Notes: generated by a model not told the origin, from the sequence alone. Shown: positions 54,351 to 63,784, counted from the first letter of the stretch. The stretch: 64,000 bases of DNA from Virgibacillus sp. MSP4-1 (GCF_010092505.1 NZ_CP048021.1:1364001-1428000), one strand, 5' to 3'. Program-made: numbers and translations.

Positions 54351-54962
54351 TTATTTGGCTGCTTGATAGCGCTTTTCAACTTCATCCCAATTTACAACAT
54401 TCCAGAAAGCTGCAATATAGTCTGGACGCTTATTCTGATACTTAAGATAATAAGCATGCTCCCAAACGTCCAGTCCTAAGATTGGGGTTTTGCCTTCCAT
54501 TAGAGGAGTATCCTGGTTAGGTGTACTTGTAATTTCAACATCTCCATTGTTCACAACTAACCAAGCCCATCCTGAACCGAAACGTCCAGTTGCAGCAGCT
54601 TTAAATTCTTCTTTAAATTTATCGTAGCTGCCAAACTTGGCATTAATTTTCTCCGCAACTTCACCTTTTGGCTCTCCGCCACCATTTGGTGACAATACTG
54701 TCCAGAATAGACTGTGGTTCGCATGGCCACCACCATTGTTACGTACAGCTGTACGGATATCCTCTGGAACAGCATCAAGATTACCAAGAAGGTCTTCAAG
54801 AGACTTGTCCTGCAGATCTGCATGTCCTTCAAGTGCGGCATTCAGTTTTGTTACATAAGTATTATGGTGTTTTGTGTGATGAATGTTCATCGTTTCTTTA
54901 TCGATGTGTGGTTCTAAAGCATCGTATGCATAAGGTAATTCTGGAAGTTCAAAATTAGCCAT
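54351..54962 (-). CDS. sodA: Superoxide dismutase (Mn/Fe type)
   Basis: SodA dismutates superoxide to peroxide and oxygen in the cytosol. The 203-residue protein has [38 protein letters not shown] (first metal His), [14 protein letters not shown] (second His), GSGWAWLVV, and [19 protein letters not shown] (Asp and His ligands). The GGGHANHS pattern and Gly77-like context suggest the Mn form. AAGGAGG lies before the ATG. Confidence 0.97.
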   Translation of the reverse strand: MANFELPELPYAYDALEPHIDKETMNIHHTKHHNTYVTKLNAALEGHADLQDKSLEDLLGNLDAVPEDIRTAVRNNGGGHANHSLFWTVLSPNGGGEPKGEVAEKINAKFGSYDKFKEEFKAAATGRFGSGWAWLVVNNGDVEITSTPNQDTPLMEGKTPILGLDVWEHAYYLKYQNKRPDYIAAFWNVVNWDEVEKRYQAAK

Positions 54963-55142
54963 TATAAATTCCTCCTTTTAATATATGTAATGCAAAGGAA
55001 AACATCATTCATATAGTGTTATTCCTTTATCTTAAGATTAACAATCGTATTCACATGATGCAACAATTTTGCTGTATATTTTCCCACACATGTTAATTAT
55101 GACCAAAAATCCTACGGCTAAGTACCGGAAATATTAAAGAAC

Positions 55143-55177
55143 GTAAAAAAGCAAGCAGATTAAAAATCTGCTTGCTT
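55143..55177 (-). terminator. Terminator of the tRNA operon
   Basis: A 13-bp stem AAGCAAGCAGATT/AATCTGCTTGCTT (55149-55161/55165-55177) is followed on the minus strand by TTTTTTACG. Confidence 0.9.
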
Positions 55178-55215
55178 TATATTACTCTATCGGAAAGGAG
55201 ACATTCATTTTTATA

Positions 55216-55291
<76 letters not shown>

Positions 55292-55294
55292 TTA

Positions 55295-55387
55295 TGGCGG
55301 AGGAGGAGGGATTCGAACCCCCGCGGGCCGTGAAGCCCCTGGCGGTTTTCAAGACCGCTCCCTTCAGCCGGACTTGGGTACTCCTCC
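55295..55387 (-). tRNA. tRNA-Ser (TGA)
   Basis: A 93-nt class II tRNA with a long variable arm, acceptor GGAGGAG, anticodon loop CTTGAAA (TGA), discriminator G and encoded CCA. Confidence 0.97.
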
Positions 55388-55393
55388 GTAATT

Positions 55394-55470
55394 TGGTGGA
55401 CCCTGCAGGATTCGAACCTGCGACCGATCGGTTATGAGCCGATAGCTCTGACCAGCTGAGCTAAGGGTCC
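55394..55470 (-). tRNA. tRNA-Ile2 (CAT, lysidine type)
   Basis: A 77-nt tRNA with anticodon CAT and encoded CCA. The body (GGACCCTTAGCTCAGCTGG...) matches the B. subtilis AUA-reading tRNA-Ile2, whose C34 is changed to lysidine by TilS, and not the Met isoacceptors. Confidence 0.85.
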
Positions 55471-55492
55471 TTAAGAATCATTCTTTTTTAAA

Positions 55493-55569
55493 TGGGGCGA
55501 CTGGTGGGAATCGAACCCACGGATGCCGGAGCCACAATCCGGTGCGTTAACCACTTCGCCACAGCCGCC
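55493..55569 (-). tRNA. tRNA-His (GTG)
   Basis: A 77-nt tRNA with anticodon loop TTGTGGC (GTG), the 5' GGCGGCT with extra G-1, and 3' CCCA as expected for tRNA-His. Confidence 0.97.
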
Positions 55570-55578
55570 ATATGTAAT

Positions 55579-55655
55579 TGGTAGCGGCGGAGGGGATCGA
55601 ACCCCCGACCTCACGGGTATGAACCGTACGCTCTCGCCAGCTGAGCTACGCCGCC
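55579..55655 (-). tRNA. tRNA-Met (CAT, elongator)
   Basis: A 77-nt tRNA, GGCGGCGTAGCTCAGCTGGC..., anticodon CAT. The body matches the B. subtilis elongator tRNA-Met; it lacks the initiator features. CCA is encoded. Confidence 0.93.
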
Positions 55656-55658
55656 ATA

Positions 55659-55733
55659 TGGCTCCACCGGCAGGATTCGAACCTGCGACCGATCGGTTAA
55701 CAGCCGATTGCTCTACCACTGAGCTACGGTGGA
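55659..55733 (-). tRNA. tRNA-Asn (GTT)
   Basis: A 75-nt tRNA with acceptor TCCACCG/CGGTGGA, anticodon loop CTGTTAA, discriminator G and encoded CCA. It is the first gene of the six-tRNA operon. Confidence 0.97.
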
Positions 55734-55781
55734 ATAAACAAAATGGATTTAAATAAATATTGAATTTCAGCGACAAGATAT

Positions 55782-55810
55782 AATTTAACATGTTTAGCTT
55801 TAAGTGTCAA
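55782..55810 (-). promoter_or_regulatory. SigA promoter of the tRNA operon
   Basis: A perfect -35 TTGACA (55805-55810), 17-nt spacer and -10 TAAATT (55782-55787), about 50 nt before tRNA-Asn. Confidence 0.8.
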
Positions 55811-55904
55811 CATTTATTTCGTGATTAATTTCAAGAACATATGTAAATATAGCATGTCCCCCTTTATGTTTCAAGGGGGTTTTAAGGATTTTCTTTATAA
55901 AATA

Positions 55905-55943
55905 GAAAATATCCCGTATATTTTCATAAAACGGGATATTTTC
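55905..55943 (-). terminator. Terminator after the Na/Pi cotransporter gene
   Basis: GAAAATATCCCGT and ACGGGATATTTTC form a 13-bp stem (55905-55917/55931-55943). A second short hairpin lies at 55855-55879 (CCCCCTTTATGTTTCAAGGGGG). Confidence 0.8.
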
Positions 55944-55953
55944 TTAAAAGGCA

Positions 55954-57597
55954 TTACTCATTCATTTTATTTTCTTTTCCTACTAATTCCTGAGCAATGT
56001 TAACAGCATGGTCCCCAATACGTTCCAGGTTACTCAGGATATCTACAAAGACAATACCTGCAGACCCGGAACAAATTCCTTCATTCAGACGCAAAATATG
56101 TTTTTTACGGAATGATCGTTCCATTTGGTCGATTTGTTCTTCTTTTTGAATAACATCCATTGCTGCCTGATGATCCTGTTCTTCAAATGCCTTTAATGCC
56201 TGTTTTACAGTAGCCAGGGTTAAGTTATACATTTCATTCACATCTTCCAGTGCCTGTTCCGTTAAATGGACCTTATTGGAGATTTTATAATCTACAAGCT
56301 CTACAATGTTTTCAAAATGATCACCAATACGTTCAATATCTCTTACATTATCCACTACAGATGAATGCAGATTACTTTCAGGTGTAGATAAAGAAGATGT
56401 TGAAATCTTCCCTAAATAATCCGTGATTTTCCTATCAAGATTATTGATAGCATCTTCCATGGACAGGGCAAGTTCCGAATGCTTCTGATGATTATTGTTC
56501 AAATAAAGTCTTGTTTCTTCCAGTCCTTTCAAAGCAAGATCTCCCATTCGAACGGATTCATCCTTTGCCTGTCCGATCGCAATTGATGGAGATTGCTGTA
56601 TAATCAGGGGATCCAGATGCATCGGTTTGGAATCAATAACTGAATCTTCACCAGGGACAATTTTTGTTACTAAATACGCGATAAATCCAACAAACCAAAT
56701 TTGAAGGAGTGTATTGGTAATGTTAAATGTACCGTGAGCGAATGCAATTGTTGATCTTGGATTCAGGTTCAGCTGTGCCTGAAAATAGTCAACAAGATGA
56801 GTAAAAGGTGTTAATAAAATCAAGAATAGTGCTGTACCTACCAGATTAAAGAACACGTGGGAAAGTGCAGCACGTTTTGCCGCAACACTTGCTCCCAGTG
56901 CTGCCAGGATAGCCGTAATGGTTGTACCAATATTATCACCAAATAACACTGGTAATGCGGCATCAAGACCAATTGCTCCCTGTTCTGCAAGTCCCTGCAG
57001 AATACCGATTGTTGCACTTGAGCTTTGTACAATAAACGTAAAGACTGTGCCAATAAAAACACCAAGCAGAGGAATTTCACTCATACTAACTGTCAGTTCC
57101 TGAAAGGCTTGCATACTTCGTAATGGAGACATAGCTCCTGACATTAAGTCTAAACCATAAAATAACGCACCCAGGCCAAAGAATACCTGTCCCGCATACG
57201 TAAGTCGTTTATTTTTAAAGAAGAAGATTAAAAATGCACCAAGAGCTATCATAGGAAGGGAATACTGATCAATATCAATACCAATGATAAATGCTGTAAC
57301 CGTCGTACCAATATTTGCCCCCATAATAACTCCGATAGCCTGTCTTAATGTCATGAACCCGGCGTTTACGAGACCAACAACAAGTACGGTAGTCCCGGAG
57401 CTGGATTGAATTAAAATGGTGACAATAATACCTGTTAAAACGCCCATAAAAGGGTTGGTTGTAAAACGATCTAATATATCTCTAAGGCGATCTCCAGCTG
57501 ACCTTTGAAGACCATCCCCCATGTATTTAATACCAAAAAGAAAGATACCTAAACCACCGATAAATTGAAATATTAATGTTTGTACATCCAGTTCCAA
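55954..57597 (-). CDS. Na/Pi cotransporter family protein with PhoU-like tail
   Basis: This 547-residue protein has a membrane domain with two inverted Na_Pi repeats (GLGIFLFGIKYMGDGLQRSAG; ILIQSSSGTTVLVVGLVNAG and FIVQSSSATIGILQGLAEQG, the QSSS motifs; MGANIGTTVTA and FGDNIGTTITA). A C-terminal PhoU-like helical domain follows (about 340-547: ERIGDHFENIVELVDY, ERIGDHAVNIAQELVG). It probably imports phosphate with Na+. I use a TTG start (57597) 10 nt after AAGGAG; upstream codons contain that site. Reversed PhoP-like boxes lie about 100 bp upstream. Confidence 0.9.
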   Translation of the reverse strand: MELDVQTLIFQFIGGLGIFLFGIKYMGDGLQRSAGDRLRDILDRFTTNPFMGVLTGIIVTILIQSSSGTTVLVVGLVNAGFMTLRQAIGVIMGANIGTTVTAFIIGIDIDQYSLPMIALGAFLIFFFKNKRLTYAGQVFFGLGALFYGLDLMSGAMSPLRSMQAFQELTVSMSEIPLLGVFIGTVFTFIVQSSSATIGILQGLAEQGAIGLDAALPVLFGDNIGTTITAILAALGASVAAKRAALSHVFFNLVGTALFLILLTPFTHLVDYFQAQLNLNPRSTIAFAHGTFNITNTLLQIWFVGFIAYLVTKIVPGEDSVIDSKPMHLDPLIIQQSPSIAIGQAKDESVRMGDLALKGLEETRLYLNNNHQKHSELALSMEDAINNLDRKITDYLGKISTSSLSTPESNLHSSVVDNVRDIERIGDHFENIVELVDYKISNKVHLTEQALEDVNEMYNLTLATVKQALKAFEEQDHQAAMDVIQKEEQIDQMERSFRKKHILRLNEGICSGSAGIVFVDILSNLERIGDHAVNIAQELVGKENKMNE

Positions 57598-57699
57598 CGT
57601 TTGTACACTCCTTATCCAAATCAAAGTTGTCTATTTCTTTAAAATGCCTATATCATTATTAATGAAACCGCAGAGGTTTGTAAAGGATTTTCGAAAAAA

Positions 57700-57727
57700 T
57701 TTACACTATCTTAACATTAGGTTATAA
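57700..57727 (+). promoter_or_regulatory. PhoP-like box array upstream of the Na/Pi cotransporter
   Basis: On the plus strand TTTACA (57700-57705), TTAACA (57711-57716) and TTATAA (57722-57727) recur with exact 5-nt gaps, the PhoP box pattern. The boxes face away from the cotransporter gene and towards no plus-strand gene. They lie about 17 bp upstream of a possible minus-strand -35 (TTTACA, about 57678-57683). PhoP control is inferred. Confidence 0.55.
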
Positions 57728-57774
57728 AAAATCATTTTATTCCTATCTTATCTTGCCCATTATCATTTAAATAT

Positions 57775-57816
57775 AAAAAATCCAGGTCCGTAAAAATAAA
57801 ACAGACTTGGATTTTT
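57775..57816 (-). terminator. Terminator after the NfeD gene
   Basis: AAAAATCCAGGTC and GACTTGGATTTTT (57776-57788/57804-57816, one mismatch) form a stem followed by TTTTTATA on the minus strand. Confidence 0.75.
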
Positions 57817-57904
57817 AAATATGGATTTACTTTTTATTTGTAGTGGATATACCGAGAAGCAGATGCTGCCTTCTGATTTCATCGGTCTCACCTGTCTTCT
57901 CTTT

Positions 57905-58534
57905 TTAATTTTCCATCAGTTCCACCATTATTTTTGTCCCATCCACCTGGGTAACGACGACCTCTGTATTTCGATCAATCCATTTCCCGTTGGAGACGGC
58001 ACTGTATTCATTTTCTCCTATACGAATGGTTCCTGAAGGTCTCAATTGTGTAACGGTTATTCCCTTCTCATGAATAAGGTTTCGATAGGATTTTTTCATC
58101 GTATGATACCCGGCTTCATTGGTCAAACGCTCAAACAGAGTTATTTTATTCCACATATTTCTTGGCGGGAACACCTTCAAAAAGAGGAAACTGGAGCTTA
58201 TCCCTAGAATTAAACCTGTAATGCCATAAGCACCTGTTAACCAATGTCCGGGAATCAGACCGATGATCAAAACCATCATTAGAATGGCGATCACTGACAA
58301 TGTTCCGTCATTGGTAATGTTTCCGTCAATCAGTAACAAGGCAAGTGCCAGCAAAAAGATAAGTGTAACTAAAAAAGTGTTCATACTTTCTAAATGAGCT
58401 TGAAAATACACGAATATAAAACCGAAACCTAGAAGACTTGAAATCCCTCGTAACTTAACAAGAAACTCACCCATGAGCAGCATAAAACCAAAAAAGGTCA
58501 GGATTAGTGCAGCAAACGCTGAGCTTAAAAACAT
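57905..58534 (-). CDS. Short NfeD-family membrane protein
   Basis: This 209-residue protein has about four to five membrane segments (to residue 135) and a C-terminal OB-fold NfeD domain (KGITVTQLRPSGTIRIGENEYSAVSNGKWIDRNTEVVVTQVDGTKIMVEL). NfeD proteins usually sit beside flotillin or SPFH genes and affect membrane microdomains. Here there is no such partner and no protease domain. The ATG follows GAGGTGAC. Confidence 0.87.
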   Translation of the reverse strand: MFLSSAFAALILTFFGFMLLMGEFLVKLRGISSLLGFGFIFVYFQAHLESMNTFLVTLIFLLALALLLIDGNITNDGTLSVIAILMMVLIIGLIPGHWLTGAYGITGLILGISSSFLFLKVFPPRNMWNKITLFERLTNEAGYHTMKKSYRNLIHEKGITVTQLRPSGTIRIGENEYSAVSNGKWIDRNTEVVVTQVDGTKIMVELMEN

Positions 58535-58649
58535 CAACAGTCACCTCATTATCAACGACCAGATTTCTTATTTTACATACGGAATACATGCCGGAAATGT
58601 TTCATTTTTTTGGATGAATTTTTAGTATCCAAGTAAAGGAGGGAACAGC

Positions 58650-59030
58650 TTGAAGCTTTTAAAGAAGCTCATACTTATTATCATTGTCCTGTTATTTGTA
58701 AGGAGTATTATTCACGATATAACAGCTGGTACCGCTACGGAGTCTCAATTTCAGGAGAACCCGGCTGCAGAAATGAACAACAACGAGGATACTCCAGCCG
58801 ATGTACCTGTAGATCGGGAAATTACCCAGGAAAACGAGTCCGAATATAAACCAGTTACACACACTGTCCAACCTGGTGATACTGTCCTTTCCATATCTGA
58901 AAATCTTAATAAAGACCCGGTAGAAATCCAGAAATTATTGAAAGATTTCCAAACGTTGAATCCTGAAGTCAATCCAAATGAAATACAGATCGGCGAAACC
59001 TACTTTTTCCCAAAGTACAGAAACGAGTAA
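58650..59030 (+). CDS. yqfZ: LysM-domain membrane-anchored protein (YqfZ-like)
   Basis: This 126-residue protein has a membrane anchor (about 5-22), an acidic linker, and one C-terminal LysM domain (HTVQPGDTVLSISENLNKDPVEIQKLLKDFQTLNPEVNPNEIQIGETYFFP, about 70-122), which would bind peptidoglycan. The start is TTG with AAAGGAGGG 6 nt upstream. It is adjacent to ispG as yqfZ is in B. subtilis. The role is unknown. Confidence 0.85.
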   Translation: MKLLKKLILIIIVLLFVRSIIHDITAGTATESQFQENPAAEMNNNEDTPADVPVDREITQENESEYKPVTHTVQPGDTVLSISENLNKDPVEIQKLLKDFQTLNPEVNPNEIQIGETYFFPKYRNE

Positions 59031-59064
59031 GGAATGAATTCAAACACTTTTACGGTATATTTAC

Positions 59065-59093
59065 TTCTCAAGTTCAGGATAAACCGATATAAT
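59065..59093 (+). promoter_or_regulatory. SigA promoter for ispG
   Basis: TTCTCA (59065-59070), a 17-nt spacer and a perfect TATAAT (59088-59093), 55 nt before the start. Confidence 0.6.
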
Positions 59094-59148
59094 AATGGAA
59101 GATGTTTGTTTAAAAATTTTTAATTGTAAGACGTAAAGGAGCGTTATT

Positions 59149-60255
59149 ATGTCCGAAGTCATACATCGTCAGGATACAAGACAGGTTCGGGTTGGAGATT
59201 TAACCATTGGTGGGAAAAATGAAGTGGTCATCCAATCGATGACAACAACGAAAACACATGATGTAGATGCTACAGTGAATCAAATTGGTCAATTAGTTCA
59301 GGCTGGCTGTCAGGTTGTGAGAGTTGCTTGTCCCGATGAAAGAGCAGCCAATGCCATTCCGGAAATTAAAAAAAGAATTAATATTCCTCTCGTTGTAGAT
59401 ATTCATTTTGATTATCGATTAGCTTTGAAAGCGATTGAAGGTGGAGCGGATAAAATTCGCATTAATCCGGGTAATATTGGAAAAAGGGATAAGGTGGAAG
59501 CCGTTGTGAGTGCAGCCAAGGAAAAAGGCGTCCCTATTCGTATTGGGGTTAACGCAGGTTCATTGGAAAAGCATATTCTGAAAAAATACGGTTATCCTAC
59601 GGCAGATGGTATGGTGGAGAGCGCATTGCATCATATAAAAATTTTAGAAGACCTGGATTTTCATGACATTATTGTTTCGTTAAAGGCTTCTGATGTATCA
59701 CTTGCTATTGAAGCTTATGAAAAAGCCGCCAAAGTGATTCCTTATCCACTTCACCTGGGAATTACTGAATCAGGAACTTTATTTGCAGGTACAGTAAAAA
59801 GCGCAGCTGGTTTAGGTGCTATATTAAGTAAAGGAATAGGAAGTACATTAAGAATTTCTTTAAGTGCTGATCCAGTTGAAGAGGTTAAGGTTGCCCGTGA
59901 ATTATTAAAATCCTTTGGTTTGGCTTCTAATGCAGCCACACTCATTTCCTGTCCAACCTGTGGCCGAATTGAGATTGACTTAATATCTATAGCCAATGAA
60001 GTTGAAGAATACATTTCAGAAATACGTGCACCTATTAAGGTTGCTGTTCTTGGCTGTGCCGTAAACGGGCCTGGTGAAGCCCGGGAAGCTGATATCGGCA
60101 TCGCAGGAGCAAGAGGTGAAGGTCTGCTCTTCAGACATGGAGAAATCATTCGGAAGGTGCCTGAAGACATCATGGTAGAAGAGCTGAAAAAAGAAGTTGA
60201 TAAGCTTGCAGAAGAATATGCCAGGGAACAAAAACAGAGTGAGGTAGAAGTCTAA
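59149..60255 (+). CDS. ispG: 4-hydroxy-3-methylbut-2-enyl diphosphate synthase (IspG/GcpE)
   Basis: IspG reduces MEcPP to HMBPP in the MEP isoprenoid pathway, using a [4Fe-4S] cluster. The 368-residue protein has the TIM-barrel N-terminus ([29 protein letters not shown]) and cluster ligands in SCPTCGR and [11 protein letters not shown] plus the conserved Glu in the latter. AAAGGAG precedes the ATG. It is monocistronic with promoter and terminator; ispH and ispA are in the same window. Confidence 0.97.
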   Translation: MSEVIHRQDTRQVRVGDLTIGGKNEVVIQSMTTTKTHDVDATVNQIGQLVQAGCQVVRVACPDERAANAIPEIKKRINIPLVVDIHFDYRLALKAIEGGADKIRINPGNIGKRDKVEAVVSAAKEKGVPIRIGVNAGSLEKHILKKYGYPTADGMVESALHHIKILEDLDFHDIIVSLKASDVSLAIEAYEKAAKVIPYPLHLGITESGTLFAGTVKSAAGLGAILSKGIGSTLRISLSADPVEEVKVARELLKSFGLASNAATLISCPTCGRIEIDLISIANEVEEYISEIRAPIKVAVLGCAVNGPGEAREADIGIAGARGEGLLFRHGEIIRKVPEDIMVEELKKEVDKLAEEYAREQKQSEVEV

Positions 60256-60265
60256 AGTAAGTAAA

Positions 60266-60294
60266 AAGCCCCCGATAATCGGGGGCTTTTTATT
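60266..60294 (+). terminator. ispG terminator
   Basis: AAAAAGCCCCCGA/TCGGGGGCTTTTT, a 13-bp stem with loop TAA and a T-run. Confidence 0.95.
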
Positions 60295-60308
60295 TTCGGC
60301 TTCAGTCG

Positions 60309-60758
60309 TCAGACAAATGGAGCTAAGAATAAGTTAATCACGATAGCAGCTATACCTGCAACAATCGCGATATTACCCAGTGTATCTGCACCTCTTCTTT
60401 TTGCCATAACACCAACCACAATACCTGCAATACCCATGACAAGCGGCCACATGAAGAAGGCTAATAAGGACAGGATAATGGCAGCCCATCCCCATCCGGC
60501 TTCTGCCGTTTCCTCCATGTGCGTTTCACGTTCAGCCATCTGCGTGCGATCATCAAGTTCATTTGGGCTGATTGCTGTCTCAGCTGCAAACTCTTCTTCA
60601 CGCTTCTGCTCGTCAAAGTTTCGGTCTTCTGCCGATTCAAATTTGGTATTTGCACCCAGCTGACCCTGAGAATAATAATTGGTATTTCTTTCGTCCGGAC
60701 GCCAGCTGTCATCTGCATAGGATCTGTGTTGATTATTTTTATTGTCATGTGAAGTCAT
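60309..60758 (-). CDS. yqfX: YqfX-like membrane protein
   Basis: This 149-residue protein has a long acidic, Asn/Glu/Arg-rich cytosolic N-terminus (1-85) and two C-terminal membrane helices (GWGWAAIILSLLAFFMWPLVMGIAGIVVGVMAKRRGADTLGNIAIVAGIAAIVINLFLAPFV) with a Gly-rich turn and basic KRRG loop. Synteny next to ispG supports yqfX. The function is unknown. Confidence 0.8.
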   Translation of the reverse strand: MTSHDNKNNQHRSYADDSWRPDERNTNYYSQGQLGANTKFESAEDRNFDEQKREEEFAAETAISPNELDDRTQMAERETHMEETAEAGWGWAAIILSLLAFFMWPLVMGIAGIVVGVMAKRRGADTLGNIAIVAGIAAIVINLFLAPFV

Positions 60759-60910
60759 GATTATCCCTCACTTTCCAATGAAGAGGTACAATATTATCAT
60801 GTGCAGATGGGTAAATATCTTACGTGTCATTATTAACCAATCTTTTGTGTTCACATTCAAATCAGTTCACATATAATATACAGAAATTAAAAAAATTGAG
60901 GTTGATAACT

Positions 60911-61192
60911 GTGAAACCTATCATTCGTCAAATGATACGTGAAAAATTGGCAGGATTAACTGCCAATGAAATGATTCAGTATGGCAAACAGTACGGATTT
61001 TCACTGACACACAGTGAAGCAGAACAAATGACGAAATATATAAAGAACACATCCTTTGATCCCTTTAACGAAAAGGATCGGATTAAAATCCTTAAAAAGA
61101 TAGCACAAATTAAAGATGAAAAGACGGCCAGGAAAGCCAACCGTTTATTTAAGGATTTAACTAAAAAATATGGAGTTGACCATTTGTTTTGA
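60911..61192 (+). CDS. yqfT: DUF2624 family protein (YqfT-like)
   Basis: This 93-residue, mostly helical, basic protein (MKPIIRQMIREKLAGLTANEMIQYGKQYGFSLTHSEAEQMTKYIKNT...) matches the DUF2624/YqfT family. The start is GTG, with GAGGTTGA upstream; the longer frame from 60824 is not conserved. The function is unknown. The gene ends just before an inverted repeat and a family A repeat. Confidence 0.8.
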   Translation: MKPIIRQMIREKLAGLTANEMIQYGKQYGFSLTHSEAEQMTKYIKNTSFDPFNEKDRIKILKKIAQIKDEKTARKANRLFKDLTKKYGVDHLF

Positions 61193-61204
61193 GCATTAAA
61201 TAAT

Positions 61205-61246
61205 GCACGCCCCTTTGTGCACAATTTTTTGCACAATGGAGCGTGC
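61205..61246. terminator. Long imperfect stem-loop after yqfT
   Basis: GCACGC.CC.TTGTGCA pairs with TGCACAA.GG.GCGTGC around ATTTTT (61205-61246). It lacks a clear U-tract on either side, so it may be a terminator or mRNA end stabiliser. Confidence 0.5.
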
Positions 61247-61323
61247 TTATCCCGCATGACCTGAACACTAAGGAATCCTTCTAAGAATTAGCATCGCAGA
61301 AGCAAGTGTACTTTCTTGCTTCG

Positions 61324-61465
61324 AGTCGCCTCCGCTTTTCTATTGTCCAGCTGCGGCTCCTAGGTCAAGGCGGATATAAGTCAAAGCCATTCTGTGGCCA
61401 AAAGCTTGCCACTTCATGTCTTTGTCTTATCCCGCATGACCTGATCAGTCGCCTCCGCTTTTCTT
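61324..61465 (+). repeat. Dispersed repeat family A, copy 2
   Basis: This 142-bp element is bounded by direct repeats AGTCGCCTCCGCTTTTCT (61325-61342, 61447-61464). It is nearly the same inside as the element at 50488-50620. A further fragment, TTATCCCGCATGACCTGAACA, lies at 61247-61267. It abuts the nfo stop codon. It is noncoding. Confidence 0.85.
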
Positions 61466-62357
61466 AATCACCCATAATTTTATTTTTCATGTCTTCATCA
61501 AATTCTTTGGTGCGCAGCATTTGAATTTCGTGCTTATAGGGCGGCTTTTTGTTTTTCTTATCTTCACCTACATAAGGCGTTTCGAGTATTTTGGGCAAGT
61601 GGGTGAATGTTGGATGATGGACCACATAATTTAAGGCTTCAAAACCAATCTCGCCAAAACCGATATTTTGATGTCGGTCTTTTTGTGCTCCTTTGACATT
61701 TTTACTGTCATTTATGTGCAGCACTTTGATTCGATCAAGTCCAACCACCTTGTCAAACTCTTCCAATACTCCATCAAAATCATGGATCACATCATATCCA
61801 GCATCATGGATATGACAGGTATCCATACAAACGGACAATTTCTCATTGTGAGTAACACCATCAATAATTTGAGCGAGCTCTTCAAATGTACGTCCACATT
61901 CGGATCCTTTTCCAGCCATGGTTTCCAGTGCGATTTGTACATCCTGTTTTGGGTCAATGACTTCATTCAAACCTTCTATGATTTTGGCAATTCCCTTTTC
62001 AGCTCCCTCCCCAACATGGGACCCGGGATGTAGAACAATCTGTTTCGCACCAATAGCCTCTGTCCGATCAATTTCTGATTTTAAGAAATCAACACCGAGC
62101 TGAAATGTCGCCGGCTTTGTGGTGTTGCCAATATTGATGATGTAGGGTGCATGAACAACAATTTCTTCTATGCCATTGTCTTTCATATGGGCTTTACCCG
62201 CTTCAATATTAAGTTCCTCAATCGCCTTACGCCTCGTGTTTTGTGGCGCTCCCGTATAAATCATAAAGGTATTCGCATTATAGGAAACGGCTTCCTCACT
62301 TGCACCTTCCAGCATCTTTTTTCCTTTCATGGATACATGAGACCCTATTTTAAGCAT
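61464..62357 (-). CDS. nfo: Endonuclease IV (AP endonuclease)
   Basis: This base-excision-repair enzyme cuts 5' to abasic sites, using three zinc ions. The 297-residue TIM-barrel protein has [15 protein letters not shown] (first His), [32 protein letters not shown] (Glu), [40 protein letters not shown] and LETPY. Its start is 2 nt after cshB's stop, so the two form one operon. Confidence 0.96.
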   Translation of the reverse strand: MLKIGSHVSMKGKKMLEGASEEAVSYNANTFMIYTGAPQNTRRKAIEELNIEAGKAHMKDNGIEEIVVHAPYIINIGNTTKPATFQLGVDFLKSEIDRTEAIGAKQIVLHPGSHVGEGAEKGIAKIIEGLNEVIDPKQDVQIALETMAGKGSECGRTFEELAQIIDGVTHNEKLSVCMDTCHIHDAGYDVIHDFDGVLEEFDKVVGLDRIKVLHINDSKNVKGAQKDRHQNIGFGEIGFEALNYVVHHPTFTHLPKILETPYVGEDKKNKKPPYKHEIQMLRTKEFDEDMKNKIMGD

Positions 62358-62358
62358 G

Positions 62359-63705
62359 TTATTTCCTCCCCCTGTTTCCTCTGTTTTTATTTTGCTGCTG
62401 CTGTTTTTTCTTCAATTGCTTTTTCACCTGCTCAGCTTCTTTTCTCATTTTCTTTTTATAACCCGGCTTTACTTTTTTCTTTTTCCGGACTTTTTTCCAG
62501 GCCTCTTCTTCTAACTGATCATTCTCAGACTTTTCTCTTTTTTTGCGCTGATCCCAATCTTTTATTTCCACCCATTCATTTTTCCTAATATCATAATGGG
62601 TAAAATCAATACCTTTACTTTCGAGTTTTTCAATCAGCTTTTCGTCCTTATCCTGATAGAAGCTGACGGCTGTCCCCTCCAGGCCTGCTCTGGCTGTCCT
62701 GCCCACACGATGGATATAATCTTCTGGTTCTTTGGGTAATTCAGCATTAAAGATATGACTGATTCCAGGTATGTCAATTCCGCGTGCAGCCAAATCTGTA
62801 GCGACAATATACTGGTATTCGAGATTTTTAATGTTTTTTAGCGTCCGCTTTCGTTCACGGGGAGTAAGTCCTCCATGCATAATTCCAGTATCCAGTCCTT
62901 TTTGGATCAGCTGATTCGCCAATTCGTCTGCATGCTCTTTTTTGTTGACAAAAATCAAGGCAAGGTATGGGTGAATAACATTAGTTATGTCCGCCATTAA
63001 ATCAGCCTTTTCCCTGTGCCTTAATGGAATTAACCGGTGTTCCATTGTTTCCGGAACAAGGCTCTGACCCGTAATGGTAATATGCTTTGGATTTTCAATA
63101 TATTTTTTCAGGAAATGTTGAAGCTGAACCGGGAATGTGGCCGAAAACACCATGATTTGCAGCTTTTCAGGCATTCGAACTAATATCTGGTCTGTCTCTT
63201 CAATTAATCCTAAATCAATGAGCAGATCTGCTTCATCAATAACCATGGATGAGGCTGTATATAAATCCAGTGCCCCCTCCATAACTAAGTCCAGAATACG
63301 ACCTGGTGTTCCCACGATAATGTGAGGCGGACGTTTGAGCTTATCCATCATTTTCTGCTTATCCGTTCCACCGATAATCAGCTTGGCACGTATACTTTCT
63401 TCCTCGTCTGCATACTCAATCATTTTCCTGATCTCATCATAAATCTGCATGGCCAGCTCACGAGTCGGAACTGTGATCACAGCTTGTACATGATTTTGCG
63501 TAACATCTATTTGATTAAACAGAGGAAAAAGGTATGCATGTGTTTTTCCTGAACCTGTATGTGACTGGCCAATCAAACTCTGCTTTTTTAAGGCGTAAGG
63601 GATAACCTCCCCCTGAATAGGCGTAGGCTCTCTGAAGTTAAGCTTATCAATAACCTCATACAAAAACGGTTGAAATGTAAAATCTTTAAAAGTACGTTGA
63701 CTCAT
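62359..63705 (-). CDS. cshB: DEAD-box RNA helicase CshB
   Basis: CshB is a cold-induced RNA helicase thought to unwind mRNA with cold-shock proteins. The 448-residue protein has the Q motif ([13 protein letters not shown]), Walker [25 protein letters not shown] ([10 protein letters not shown]), SAT and [11 protein letters not shown] strongly basic Lys/Gln/Arg tail (last 60 residues) is present. The ATG at 63705 follows AAAAAGGAG; the earlier Met has no ribosome site. Confidence 0.95.
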   Translation of the reverse strand: MSQRTFKDFTFQPFLYEVIDKLNFREPTPIQGEVIPYALKKQSLIGQSHTGSGKTHAYLFPLFNQIDVTQNHVQAVITVPTRELAMQIYDEIRKMIEYADEEESIRAKLIIGGTDKQKMMDKLKRPPHIIVGTPGRILDLVMEGALDLYTASSMVIDEADLLIDLGLIEETDQILVRMPEKLQIMVFSATFPVQLQHFLKKYIENPKHITITGQSLVPETMEHRLIPLRHREKADLMADITNVIHPYLALIFVNKKEHADELANQLIQKGLDTGIMHGGLTPRERKRTLKNIKNLEYQYIVATDLAARGIDIPGISHIFNAELPKEPEDYIHRVGRTARAGLEGTAVSFYQDKDEKLIEKLESKGIDFTHYDIRKNEWVEIKDWDQRKKREKSENDQLEEEAWKKVRKKKKVKPGYKKKMRKEAEQVKKQLKKKQQQQNKNRGNRGRK

Positions 63706-63784
63706 ATAAGTGGTCTCCTTTTTCATTCGTGCATATATATTATATTAAAGTATAGATAAATTTGCCAATGTCCCGTGAATTCTT

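Noticed and set aside
55471-55791. 106-codon minus-strand ORF and a 77-codon plus-strand ORF
   Set aside because: They are translations of the tRNA genes (arginine- and proline-rich artefacts).
57821-58036. 71-codon plus-strand ORF downstream of the PhoP-like boxes
   Set aside because: It is antisense to the NfeD gene, has no ribosome site and is not a plausible PhoP target.
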